Positions 48,014 to 58,137 of a stretch of 64,000 nucleotides of DNA are shown here, piece by piece. Position 1 is the stretch's first letter. Every line of letters begins with the position of its first letter. This stretch comes from Anaerocolumna sp047777345 (GTDB lineage Bacteria > Bacillota > Clostridia > Lachnospirales > Lachnospiraceae), in contig JBKEEJ010000006.1 in assembly GCA_047777345.1 (NCBI GenBank), positions 1 to 64,000 on the forward strand. The letters are read 5' to 3'. The notes beneath the pieces are model-generated. The model worked only from the letters and a program-made list of their open reading frames with translations, made no database searches and was not told the DNA's origin. The translations under genes were made by a program, and so were the position numbers.

Positions 48014-48352
48014 TTATTTTTGCCCATCGCTTACTTTCATTTCTTCGTCACTGTCATCGTCATTAAAATCGGATATTCTGGAAAATACCATATCATAACC
48101 GTCTTTACCGTAATTCAGAGAGCGGTTTACCCGGCTGATGGTTGCTGTCGAAGCACCTGTCTTTTCAGCGATTTCCAGATAGGTTTTGTGATTTCGCAAC
48201 ATACGCGCAACCTCAAAACGCTGGGACAGGGATAACAATTCGTTTACAGTGCAGATATCTTCAAAAAAAGTATAGCATTCTTCTATATTTTTTAAACTCA
48301 AAATTGCTTCGAATAAATGGTCAACAGCAGAAGTTCTGATGTTTTTGCTCAT
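48014..48352 (-). CDS. YerC/YecD (TrpR-like) regulator
   Basis: A 112-residue helical protein of the TrpR superfamily: DHLFEAILSLKNIEECYTFF at the start, then LLSLSQRFEVARMLRNHKTY and the helix-turn-helix IAEKTGASTATISRVNRSLN. These are the hallmark blocks of YerC/YecD. The C-terminal 25 residues are acidic (DFNDDDSDEEMK). ATG 48352 has AGGAG upstream. In other Firmicutes it often lies beside pcrA, and here pcrA is just upstream in the genome, which supports the call. Confidence 0.88.
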   Translation of the reverse strand: MSKNIRTSAVDHLFEAILSLKNIEECYTFFEDICTVNELLSLSQRFEVARMLRNHKTYLEIAEKTGASTATISRVNRSLNYGKDGYDMVFSRISDFNDDDSDEEMKVSDGQK

Positions 48353-48429
48353 AATTCCATCTCCTGTAATGTATATTATATCAGATTAATTTTAACACGA
48401 TAAAGTTTTAAAGTAAAGTATTATTTTAT

Positions 48430-48579
48430 TTAATTGTATTTGCTAACTAACTGCAGTATGACAAGTACAATTGATGCTGATACCGTGATAATGAATACAA
48501 TAAAAATCTTTATTTTCCTGTATCTTGCAAATTTATATTGCCAGCTGTAAATATTTGTATTACAATAAAGATGGGACAT
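48430..48579 (-). CDS. Possible 49-residue membrane peptide
   Basis: A short frame on the minus strand from ATG 48579 gives a basic segment (WQYKFARYRKIK) followed by one membrane helix (IFIVFIITVSASIVLVILQL). The topology looks biological, but no ribosome site precedes the ATG, and the start falls on the promoter-like DNA of the divergent gene. Held as a weak candidate. Confidence 0.3.
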   Translation of the reverse strand: MSHLYCNTNIYSWQYKFARYRKIKIFIVFIITVSASIVLVILQLVSKYN

Positions 48580-48600
48580 GTATAATAAAGGGGATATATA

Positions 48601-49125
48601 ATGATTGATGAGTTGGATAACGTACCGTTACTTTATTCTGTCGGTACTCTTTTGGCATATAAGATAGCCAAACGATATTATAAAAAGCATTACGTCTGGT
48701 GCACAATAAAATTTGATTCAAAAACACAGCCGGTTACTTCAAATCCCTTAACCATTTGCCGAAGATACCTGGAACAGATCATAACCAGTGACAGACATAC
48801 GGTGGAAATTGATAAAAACAAGGTAGGCATTTTAACCGGTGCAAAAAGAAACTACGACGATGGACTTATCAGTAAAGAGCAGTATGAAAAGATAAAAAAT
48901 ATTGTGGCATGTGCGGAGTATGAGTCCTTTTTTCCCGTCATATACATAATATATACAGAAAGAGTGAAACATAAGTGCATAAAGGTAAAGAAAGAAGAGT
49001 GTGCCAGTGATACTTCATTGGAATACAAGATTGAAAGTTTAGAAGAGGGAGAGTTTAACATTATAAGCTTGTATGACATTTTGTACGGAATCATCGATTT
49101 TAATAACAGAGGGGCCGGTGTCTGA
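48601..49125 (+). CDS. Unrecognised protein, 174 residues
   Basis: ATG 48601 follows AAAGGGG. The protein starts with a short hydrophobic stretch (LLYSVGTLLAYKIA), then a basic patch (KRYYKKHYVW). It ends SLYDILYGIIDFNNRG. No motif of a known family is evident. Two bases separate its stop from the next start, so they form an operon. It lies between core regulators and a serine recombinase, at the edge of the accessory island. Confidence 0.65.
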   Translation: MIDELDNVPLLYSVGTLLAYKIAKRYYKKHYVWCTIKFDSKTQPVTSNPLTICRRYLEQIITSDRHTVEIDKNKVGILTGAKRNYDDGLISKEQYEKIKNIVACAEYESFFPVIYIIYTERVKHKCIKVKKEECASDTSLEYKIESLEEGEFNIISLYDILYGIIDFNNRGAGV

Positions 49126-49126
49126 A

Positions 49127-49495
49127 ATGAGTGATTTTATTATTGACGGTAAACAGGTGCATAAAACCTTAAGAATAACAAGTATAAAAAAGAAAAGTAT
49201 AAAAAAACATTGTGGCTTATTCCGGAAAAATGCGGATTGTTTTGAGCTGGAAGATATGCTGGACATTGTTAATTTGGTCAATAAAGGATTAAATGGCGAA
49301 AAATTGCCTAAAGTTAACAATTCCAGGGTATTATCCTGTGCGGAAAGAATATTATATTTAAGCAGTAACCCGGAGACCAGGGAACGGGCGGAATCAATGA
49401 TTAGGAAACTGAATCATAAAATTGTGGTGGAAAACAGACGGGCCAGTAATCAAAAGGAAGGAAAGCGCCTGTATGATGACTTAATGAAAGGTTAG
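49127..49495 (+). CDS. Unrecognised basic protein, 122 residues
   Basis: Coupled to the gene before it (stop at 49125, ATG 49127, with GAGGGG upstream). The sequence is basic in its first third (RITSIKKKSIKKHCGLFRKN). ERILYLSSNPETRERAESMI is a helical region with a charged tail. I do not recognise it. Nucleic acid binding would fit the charge. It is followed by the terminator at 49579. Confidence 0.65.
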   Translation: MSDFIIDGKQVHKTLRITSIKKKSIKKHCGLFRKNADCFELEDMLDIVNLVNKGLNGEKLPKVNNSRVLSCAERILYLSSNPETRERAESMIRKLNHKIVVENRRASNQKEGKRLYDDLMKG

Positions 49496-49578
49496 ATGTA
49501 AAACATCATATTGAGATGAGTAATAAAAAACTACCAGCGTTAGAGGGTTCATCTTAGGGATTTTTAATCCCAGAAATT

Positions 49579-49621
49579 ATCGGCATAGTTCGGTATGTAT
49601 TTACCGGCTATGCCGATTTTT
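49579..49621. terminator. Terminator at the convergent ends of the unknown pair and the recombinase
   Basis: ATCGGCATAG (49579-49588) and CTATGCCGAT (49608-49617) pair, with an inner CGGT/ACCG extension and TTTTT behind. It overlaps the last codons of the recombinase on the other strand. Confidence 0.85.
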
Positions 49622-51275
49622 CATTCTTGGTGGATGTGGAAGCCGGTGGTTCAAATTCACCAATGCAGTTCCATACGATTTTAATTCGCTGTACCCGTCT
49701 TCCATCAATACGCTCTGCTTTGTATACATAGATTTTTTCAACAAACTCACGGATTATTTCCGCTGTGAGTTCCTTTATGTCGGTGTACTTTCTTACTAGA
49801 GATAGGAAGTGGTCAACATTGAGAGCGCTTTCCTTTTCCTCTGTCATAATGGATTGTAGTTCGGCTACTCTGTTTTCAAGAGAATGCTGTTCAGCTTCAT
49901 AGTTAGCGCTCATCTTGGCGAATCGCTCGTCGGATATCTTACCCTCGATATTATCTTCATAAAGCTTTTGTATTATTTCATCCAACTTTTTGATACGAGC
50001 CTGTGACTGTTCCAATTCTCGTTTGCAATCACGCAAACTTTTATCAAGCTCGGTCCTTGTCTTCTTGGTTACTAATTCCACAAATTCTTGCTCATAATTT
50101 TTGGCAAAAGCTGTCACTTTACGAATACCGTCAAGGAGCAATTCCTCTACCACCACATTGCGTATCTGGTGAGAACTACAGCCACCTTTTATCTTACGAT
50201 AGGTAGCACATACAAAATATTCTTTCTCATGTTCCCAACCGCGCCCACGCACCTGATACAGTTTATTCCCGCAATCTGCACAGAACATCATGCCGGAGAG
50301 AATTGGCATTTCGCCCATAGGAGTAAGCCTTCGTCTACCATCTCTGATTCTTTGTACAACTTCAAATACAGATTCCTCTATAATAGCTTCGTGGGTGTTT
50401 TTAAAAATCATCCATTCTGAAGGATCATTCTTCATTTGTTTTTTCTGCTTATAGGACTTTCGATAGGTTTTGAAATTAACCGTATGTCCTAAATACTCCT
50501 GCCTTGAAAGCATATGAACGATGGTGCTATCTCGCCAAATATAATCATCATTATGACCTCTGTTGTCTGGAACATTAATTCCATTACTTTTTGCATGAGC
50601 AGTAGGATTCATAATTCCACGCTTAGTGAATTCTTTGGCTATCTGTGAAGGACCATACCCTTGCATACATAAGTGGAAAGCCTCACGCACTACTTTAGCT
50701 GCTTCTTCATCAACAATCCAATGGGTTTTATCTGCAGGGTCTTTGATGTATCCATAAGGCAGATTGGTGCAGAGAGGTTTGCCGGATTGACCTTTTGACT
50801 TAAAAACAGCACGAATCTTTTTGCTCGTATCCTTGGCATACCATTCGTTAATAATATTAAGAAACGGTGTAAAATCGCTATCTTGTTGATTGGCACTGTC
50901 AACATTATTGTTTATGGCAATAAAACGGATATCAGAACCGGGGAATAGAACCTCGGTGTAATAACCTACTTTAAGATAGTCTCTACCAAGGCGGCTCATA
51001 TCTTTTACAATGATGGTACTAACTTTCCCTTCCTCTACTTGTGAGATTAGTCGCTGCCAATCCGGACGGTCGAAGTTGGTGCCGCTATAGCCATCATCCA
51101 CAAAGAACTCGGTATTAGTGAAACCGTTATCATCAGCGTACTTCTGCAAAATGGACTTCTGATTTTTTATACTATTAGAATCACCCTGTAACTCATCGTC
51201 TCTTGAGAGACGGCAATACAACGCAGTTATTTTATCATTACTCTTCACAGCAGTATTAGTCTGCTTATTATTCAT
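49608..51275 (-). CDS. Large serine recombinase, TnpX type
   Basis: A 555-residue recombinase. The resolvase domain begins ITALYCRLSRDDE with catalytic Ser24, then DDGYSGTNFDRPDW, VKDMSRLGRDYLKVGYYTE. The recombinase domain has NLPYGYIKDPADKTHW and GPSQIAKEF. The zinc ribbon is seen in GMMFCADCGNKLYQ with a second Cys further on, and a coiled coil follows (about residues 400-480). Such enzymes excise and insert Tn4451-like elements and ICEs. ATG 51275 has AAAGGAGG five bases away; the frame upstream is not used. Intact. Confidence 0.92.
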   Translation of the reverse strand: MNNKQTNTAVKSNDKITALYCRLSRDDELQGDSNSIKNQKSILQKYADDNGFTNTEFFVDDGYSGTNFDRPDWQRLISQVEEGKVSTIIVKDMSRLGRDYLKVGYYTEVLFPGSDIRFIAINNNVDSANQQDSDFTPFLNIINEWYAKDTSKKIRAVFKSKGQSGKPLCTNLPYGYIKDPADKTHWIVDEEAAKVVREAFHLCMQGYGPSQIAKEFTKRGIMNPTAHAKSNGINVPDNRGHNDDYIWRDSTIVHMLSRQEYLGHTVNFKTYRKSYKQKKQMKNDPSEWMIFKNTHEAIIEESVFEVVQRIRDGRRRLTPMGEMPILSGMMFCADCGNKLYQVRGRGWEHEKEYFVCATYRKIKGGCSSHQIRNVVVEELLLDGIRKVTAFAKNYEQEFVELVTKKTRTELDKSLRDCKRELEQSQARIKKLDEIIQKLYEDNIEGKISDERFAKMSANYEAEQHSLENRVAELQSIMTEEKESALNVDHFLSLVRKYTDIKELTAEIIREFVEKIYVYKAERIDGRRVQRIKIVWNCIGEFEPPASTSTKNEKSA

Positions 51276-51349
51276 GTTTACCTCCTTTCCGACACTCTTC
51301 AAGCGGTACTCTATATTCCCGTACTACTGTGAAGAAGTCAAGTTAATTA

Positions 51350-51511
51350 TTAGGAGTTCGTATTATGTTCAGAGATTTCAGTACCATTTAGTATCATACG
51401 TTTTAATTTGTCATAAGCAGTCTCTTTGGCAACATTACTGATAACCGATTCGATGATGTAAAGCGTATCACCGATTACTTTTTCGGTAATGCTTATATTC
51501 TTTTCATTCAT
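51350..51511 (-). CDS. TnpW-like transposon protein
   Basis: A 53-residue protein: MNEKNISITEKVIGDTLYII, then AKETAYDKLKRMILNG. The pattern of a short strand pair followed by a helix with xxxxAYDKLKRMI matches TnpW-family proteins found next to TnpX-type recombinases. ATG 51511 has AAAGGATG in front. It lies 74 bases before the recombinase on the same strand. Function unknown. Confidence 0.65.
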   Translation of the reverse strand: MNEKNISITEKVIGDTLYIIESVISNVAKETAYDKLKRMILNGTEISEHNTNS

Positions 51512-51751
51512 AAGATACACATCCTTTCTAATTATAAAGGGTAGGGGGTATCAAATCTCTACAGCTTTTCAAGCGTGCAACGGGCGTGGGGTAACGCGCA
51601 AAAAAACGCGAATTCAAACGGGGTATTAAAGGTACAATAAAGATAAACTACATATAAAAGTGATAAATCTAGTATGAATCTCATCATAAAAAAGCACATT
51701 TTCAGAGTAAAAGGCACAGCAGAATATCCACTGTGCCTATCTCTGTATGTC

Positions 51752-52700
51752 TTATCCAATGTCCTCGGTATTTATCTGAATAACCTTTACTGCCTCTGGA
51801 CGGATGAGTTTTCACAAGGAACTCGAAGGCAAGGTAGCCAATCTGGCCATGTAGAGCAAACTTCTCTGAGAGCGTCTTGAAACTGACAGGACTTCTACCA
51901 ATAACCCAGTAGTAGCTGAAATCACCAAAGGCGATAGGCTTATTGCCTGATTCAGCATTTGGCATATATTCGGAGATGATTACCCTTTTGCCGAGGATGG
52001 TATCATCATTATCTCCCCAGAGGTAATTACCTGTGCTGTCTTTAAGAGTGCGCAGAGCAAGTGCAGTTTCATCGTTCATCAACCACACTGCATTTCTACG
52101 ATATTCCGGCTTTACGGAGAAGTACAGGCTAATAACATTATCATAGGTGATTTCAGCAGTGGTAATACCCACATCTGCTCCATTGGTTGCATCCAAAATC
52201 CCTATGGGCATCTGAATGCCGGTGCCGTTAATAAAGGCATTGTCCTCGGCTCTACCCAAGTTCTTACCAAAGCGGTTAATAAGATAGTTTTCGATATCGA
52301 AACCAGTATCACGAACGAAAGCCTCGTCCATTTTTACGAAAGCAGCCAGTTTCCAACTGTCCACAGTGTTAACGGTGAAATCATCTATACCCTCGTAAAT
52401 TGGGATGGCATCACCTTCTGCTACCCACTGAGCAAGGTCATTGTTATCCTTGGCAAAAATACGGTAACCGTTGTCATATGCCTTAATTGCTGTACCAATA
52501 TTCCGGAACAGACTTTCTTTTTCAAGGGCGGCCATGTACTTATTGTAGGCATTGTTCGGCATGGTATAAGTGCCAGTTTCAATGTTGCGACCTTTTGAGA
52601 GTTCGGCATAACTGCCATTATTGCCGCGCATAGCATTCCAGAAATGCTTGTCATATTCCGGTGACCCAGTATAGGGTAATCTTTCAGTGTAAACAATCAT
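51752..52700 (-). pseudogene. HK97-fold phage major capsid protein with C-terminal frameshift
   Basis: About 315 residues of an HK97-like capsid protein: NIETGTYTMPNNAYNKYMAA, WVAEGDAIPIYEGIDD, AAFVKMDEAFVRDTGFDIEN, AVWLMNDETALALRTLKD and KRVIISEYMPN are family blocks. The delta domain that normally precedes them is very short. Near 51806-51817 the frame slips. Past the slip, another frame restores KLIRPEAVKVIQINTEDIG, the expected end at 51752. ATG 52700 has AAGGAGGG. No portal, protease or terminase is nearby, so it is a stranded phage gene. Confidence 0.8.
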
Positions 52701-52713
52701 AGTTTTTCCCTCC

Positions 52714-53025
52714 TTATTTCTTGTCACAAACAGGGCATCTGTATAGGCCCAGTTCGTTATAACTGAGTGGACTGCCAATTTGCTTTAGCATACTGCTTTT
52801 ACAATTAGGGCAATGAATATCATAGGTAAAAGCCATTTCCATATGGTGAGCCTGTTTAGCATGGAGACGATAATACATGTGCAGTTTTCCATATTCATCT
52901 TCAACGATGCAATCTGACAGGAATAAATCAAATGTGTTCTTTGCATATTCATAAGAGTAGTATGAGTGTTGCGGGTGAAGGAGCGTTCCTTCCTTATTCA
53001 TTTTTGTAAGTGGATAGTTTGCCAT
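52714..53025 (-). CDS. Zinc-ribbon protein of the mobile island
   Basis: 103 residues. A C-terminal zinc ribbon is formed by IHCPNCKSSM and LYRCPVCDKK. The N-terminal part has many Tyr/His residues (HPQHSYYSYEYAKN). ATG 53025 is preceded by AGGAGG. It ends 13 bases before the capsid start, so they are co-transcribed. Proteins of this kind occur beside capsid-like genes in Firmicute elements; no function is known. Confidence 0.75.
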   Translation of the reverse strand: MANYPLTKMNKEGTLLHPQHSYYSYEYAKNTFDLFLSDCIVEDEYGKLHMYYRLHAKQAHHMEMAFTYDIHCPNCKSSMLKQIGSPLSYNELGLYRCPVCDKK

Positions 53026-53195
53026 TTTAAATTCCTCCTAAATTATTGTTGTGGGATGTACCAAATACTTTAACTCGTTTTTGAGCTTAAGCCATATCAA
53101 CTGTCTGGGTATAAGGTTTCTGCGTTCATACCGCTTTGTCAGAAAGTAAGTAAATTAGCTTCATGCTGTTTTCCTCCCTTCATATCTCGATTTTT

Positions 53196-53505
53196 AGTAG
53201 CAGTAGTAGCAGTACTGGTAGCAAAGTTTTTTGGTACTGCTACTGCAGAAAAGTGAGGTATATCAAGGGTTTCCAGCCGGTTGGTAGCAGAAGTAGCAGT
53301 ACCGGGCGTGTTTATACTCACACTTCCCATAATCTTTGTATTCTTTTTTTCTTCTCTACTAACTTTTTTAAAATTTCGCTAAGAAGTTATAAGAACTGCT
53401 ACAGCTGCTACCGATTGCCCTCAAAGCCTTGTACTGTGGGCATTTGGTGTGGTAGCAGCTGTGATTTTTACTGCTATCGGCACTGCTACGACTGCTACCA
53501 TTTTT
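53196..53505. repeat. TAGCAG/CTGCTA repeat cluster with hairpins, iteron-like
   Basis: The gene-free stretch 53026-53503 contains about a dozen copies of TAGCAG or its complement. AGTAGCAGTAC (53205-53215) pairs with GTACTGCTACT (53234-53244), and ACAGCTGCTACC (53401-53412) with GGTAGCAGCTGT (53451-53462). The second set abuts the end of the D5-like primase gene. Direct and inverted short repeats next to a replication gene suggest a plasmid or phage origin. No convincing protein frame covers it. Confidence 0.6.
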
Positions 53506-54445
53506 ATAAGAACTCAGTTCCGTCATAGCAATATTCCCTCGAAAACTGCTCTTTTGCTTCATTTGTGAGCGAATAATCTTTATAGTAGGTATTGCCGTTC
53601 TGCCGGGTGGTAATTTTGGTATAATCTGCTCCAATGTATGAAACGATGGTCTCCCGGAACTCTTTAGTAGTCTTGGCAAAGCCGTTATTGTTTTCCCTGC
53701 ACCAACCTTGGTAAACCTTGTAGATACGGCCTGTGCTACAGTGCTTGTTGATTTTCTCATCAGGCCATTTACACATACACTCTTCAAAGAAGGAGATCAC
53801 AGTATTGTTCTCTGACATATATTTTTCTCTTGCGAGGCTTACGCTTTCTGGCTCCGAGAAACGGTAGCCATTAGAAATAACTTGATGTAGTGCCTTTATA
53901 ACCTTAAAGACAATGCCATCACGCTCGGCATACATTTTGTCGATGAGTGTTTTGTCCTGTTTATTCTTATAGATAACATTAGGACAGCGAACTACCATAA
54001 TACGGTCATATACCCACTTCCCATCTTCACCGCCAAACTTGGGAAGTCTGTTCATGCAAAACCATAAAAGACCGTTATAGGTAAACTCAAAGGCTTGCTG
54101 TCCTTTGAACTCGGCATATAGGCTATCGCCACCGGTTATTTTCTTGAAGGTTTTCAGTTCATCCACAGAGAGAAAACTCATATCTGAACTACCGGCAAGG
54201 CGTGTACCATAAATAGCACCGGTACCAAATCTGGCTTCTATTTCCTTAAGGTCAATGCCAATAAAATTTCCTTTGCCAAGCAATCGCTCCACAAGGCTCT
54301 TTAGCTGAGATTTGCCGGTATCACCATCGCCTACAAGAAAAAGTGCTTTTTTCATTCGCCATCCCTTGATATTGGAGATATATACACCGATAAATTCAAG
54401 AAGTAATTGCTCTATGGCTTTATCGCCATTTGTGAGTGTGTGCAT
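53504..54445 (-). pseudogene. D5-like primase/helicase, 5' truncated
   Basis: C-terminal 313 residues of a phage/plasmid SF3 helicase-primase. Walker A is FLVGDGDTGKSQL. Then come GIDLKEIEARFGTGAIYGTR, sensor-like FTYNGLLWFCMNRLPKFGG, and the C-terminal winged-helix region (YKVYQGWCRENNNGFAKTTK). The complete proteins run 500-800 residues, with a primase part that is missing here. The homology stops at about 54450, where an IS66 remnant begins on the other strand. It would replicate a phage or integrative element; here it should be inactive. Confidence 0.85.
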
Positions 54446-54456
54446 AGGCTAATCAT

Positions 54457-54708
54457 GTCAATGTACGCTATTACCTTCAGTATCTGCTTGAAGAGATCCC
54501 TAAGCATCTGGATCAGTCAGACAAAAGTTTCCTAAAGGATATGGTGCCATGGTCTGATGCCTACCACAGCTATGAAACACAAAAAAAGCAGGTGGATGAG
54601 CAGCTTTGGCAGAGACTTTTTCCTGAACCAGAGCGACTAAGAACCCCAAGGAAAAGGGATACCGTGGTTCATACCCCTTCAAGGACACATAAAAATACGA
54701 AATATTAG
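54457..54708 (+). pseudogene. IS66-family transposase C-terminal remnant
   Basis: An open stretch without a start reads YYLQYLLEEIPKHLDQSDKS, then LPWSD-like MVPWSDAYHSYE, ending RTHKNTKY. This is the end of an IS66 TnpC protein. The upstream junction coincides with the broken end of the primase gene, so insertion and deletion of an IS66 element probably removed the primase 5' half. The following 54709-54954 holds a small hairpin (CCTGACA/TGTCAGG at 54844-54868) and no gene. Confidence 0.75.
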
Positions 54709-54999
54709 TTAACCCTCCGGCATGATAGTCCTTATTCATACTTTGGGAGCATCTGCTTCCGGGGCAATCGTACATGTTTAAGTTTCTAAAGTTGCAAAAA
54801 TATGCGATTTTGTAGACTTTCCAAACTCATAAAGTCTAAGCCCTGACAAGATACTAACATGTCAGGAATTTATAAAAAGATGCTTTTTATTTGCCACTTA
54901 CCTTTGAAACGTTCTATAGCATATATACCTAATCATTGGATTGGCAACCCTTTTTTGGACAAAATTACTCCGAACAAGAAATTACTTTAACTACAGTTC

Positions 55000-56148
<1,149 letters not shown>

Positions 56149-56186
56149 TAATTTTATTATATCATGTTCGGAGAAAAACTGTCCTA

Positions 56187-56655
56187 TTTAGTATAGCCTA
56201 TCCACATAGCAGGTTAAAAAATGAGAATATATTATATAGAGAATAGAACTAGAGATGATATTATTTGTAATAATAATTAGGAATTAGCGTTAAGTTTTTT
56301 TTGAATCTAATTTAGTATACATGAGAATCTCATTGAAGATTCTGTCGAAAATTACTCAATAGTAAACTGTCTTTTGATCTGCACTCATAAGCCTATCAAT
56401 ATAGCTTTATTACCACAGTTCAACCAGCTGCAGCTCTTTGAGAAAATAAACAATCATTTTTTTAAGCATATTCACAGATTTTAATAATAATTTTAATACA
56501 CCTAAAGCGGAAAGAAATGTAATGACATGGTATTAATTGACAAATAGCAAAAAATATGATAAGGTTACTATATTGAATAAAATATATTCAATATAATATT
56601 ATTATAGTTTATCCAATTGCATAGGGAGCGAACGGAGAAAGGGGGTTAATGCACG
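56187..56655. other. AT-rich region upstream of the subtilase with palindrome
   Basis: No gene is seen. A near-perfect palindrome ATATTGAATA (56570-56579) / TATTCAATAT (56585-56594) overlaps a TATAAT box (56592-56597). TTGACA at 56538-56543 is a possible -35 element for another promoter. These could control the secreted protease gene that follows. Confidence 0.4.
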
Positions 56656-56806
56656 ATGAGAAATTGTATTAAAAAAATTTTTACTAGCTTTTTGACACTA
56701 ACATTATCTTTTACTATCTTTATGGCAACTAATGTATTTGGTACTGAGTCAACTAATGATAAACAACAATATGTAGCAAATTATAAATGAAAATGGTTCA
56801 AAAAAA

Positions 56807-58137
56807 GATAGTGTCAAGAATTTTGTGTAAATAGATTTATGAATACTTCAGGTTAAACATCTCCTGAAGGTCATCATAAGCCGTAGCAAAACCCCTTAGT
56901 TTTTTGGTAGACCAACTTTCATTGTAATGAATCACTTTATAGTATACCAGTTTGCTGCATGCCTCTTCGTTAGGTAGGCTGTCTTTCGTTTTGATTAGAC
57001 GACGAACCTCCTTATTAAACCGCTCAATCCAATTCGTTGTATAAATGCATTTACGAATGGATTCTGGAAATAAGAAATAAGTAAAAAGTTGATTATCACA
57101 ACACCAGGAATCGACTACTTTGCGATAGGACTTTCCCCATTTCTGGTTAAATTCGTCTAAAGCACTTTTTGCTAATTCCATATTAGGTGATTCATATACG
57201 CTTTTTAAATCGGTAGTAAATGCACTTATATCTTTTCTTCCGGATATTCTTTATGGAAGAACGGATTTTATGAACTATGCAGCGCTGAATTTCAGCTTTT
57301 GGGTATACCCTGTGGACTGCCTCATCTAAGCCAGCCAGACCATCCATGACAAAAAGAAGTACCTGCTCTACACCACGACTTTTAATTGCATGTAAGTTTT
57401 CTTCCCAAACATAGGCACTTTCATTAGTACCTATAAAGAAGTCAATTACTTCACGGTAGCCATCTTCATCGATACCAAGTATGAAGTAAACAGCATCAGA
57501 ATCAACCGTAGTGCGTCTAAGTTTTACATGTAGAGCATCTATATAAATAACGCTATAACGCTTCTTTAAGTCGCGTTTATGCCATTTTTTCTACCTCATC
57601 AATCGCAACATCGGTTATGTTACTAATAGTTGTAGCACTATAAGAATTACCGTATAGTTTTTCTATGATATTAGCGATTTCTCTGGTAGAAATACCACTG
57701 GCATACATGCGTATGATGAGGTTTTCCAGCCAATCATCGCGTCTAGCATAAGGAGGTATAAGCTGTTGATTGAATTCATTGTTACGGTCACGTGGGATTT
57801 TTAGATTATGGATTGCTCCATATCTGGTTTCATAATCTCTACAATAGAAACCATTTCTGGAATTACCTGTTCCGTGACCATCATAACTATATTTTTCATA
57901 CTGAAGAACATTTGTGAGTTCTTCTTGCATGAGGCGTTCCATTGTTTGTTTTAAAAGACCAATAAGAAAATCATTTAATGTTTGATTAAGGTCTAGATTC
58001 TTTGTGGCATTTGTGTTATCATTCGTCATAGAGAAACTCCTTCGTTAAATGGTTTATGTTTGATTTGGTCATTAAACATTTTACCATAAGCCTCGGAGTT
58101 TCTCTATTTTTATTTACACAACTTATTTTACACTATC
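56807..58137 (-). mobile_element. IS256-family insertion sequence
   Basis: A 1331-bp element with ends GATAGTGTCAAGAATTTTGT (left) and, as reverse complement on the right, GATAGTGTAAAATAAGTTGT. It is flanked by an 8-bp duplication CAAAAAAA at 56799-56806 and 58138-58145. The perfect duplication indicates direct transposition into the protease gene. Confidence 0.93.
56837..58029 (-). pseudogene. IS256-family mutator-type transposase with two frameshifts
   Basis: The gene starts at ATG 58029 (GAAGGAG upstream). The first part ends at 57577 (VEKMA). The middle part YSVIYIDALHVKLRRTTVDS ... YFILGIDEDGYREV carries the first catalytic Asp, and VLLFVMDGLAGLDEAV the second. The last part has IYTTNWIERFNKEVRRLIKT, with the Glu. 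Frames change near 57585 (extra A) and near 57237 (extra A). The family length of about 395 residues is restored after both repairs. Confidence 0.85.

Noticed and set aside
51559..51759. Minus-strand 66-codon frame between the TnpW-like and capsid genes
   Set aside because: It includes the frameshifted end of the capsid gene and has no ribosome site; no recognised domain.
53139..53330. Minus-strand 63-codon frame rich in Thr and Ala within the repeat region
   Set aside because: Its composition comes from the TAGCAG repeats; no start signal.
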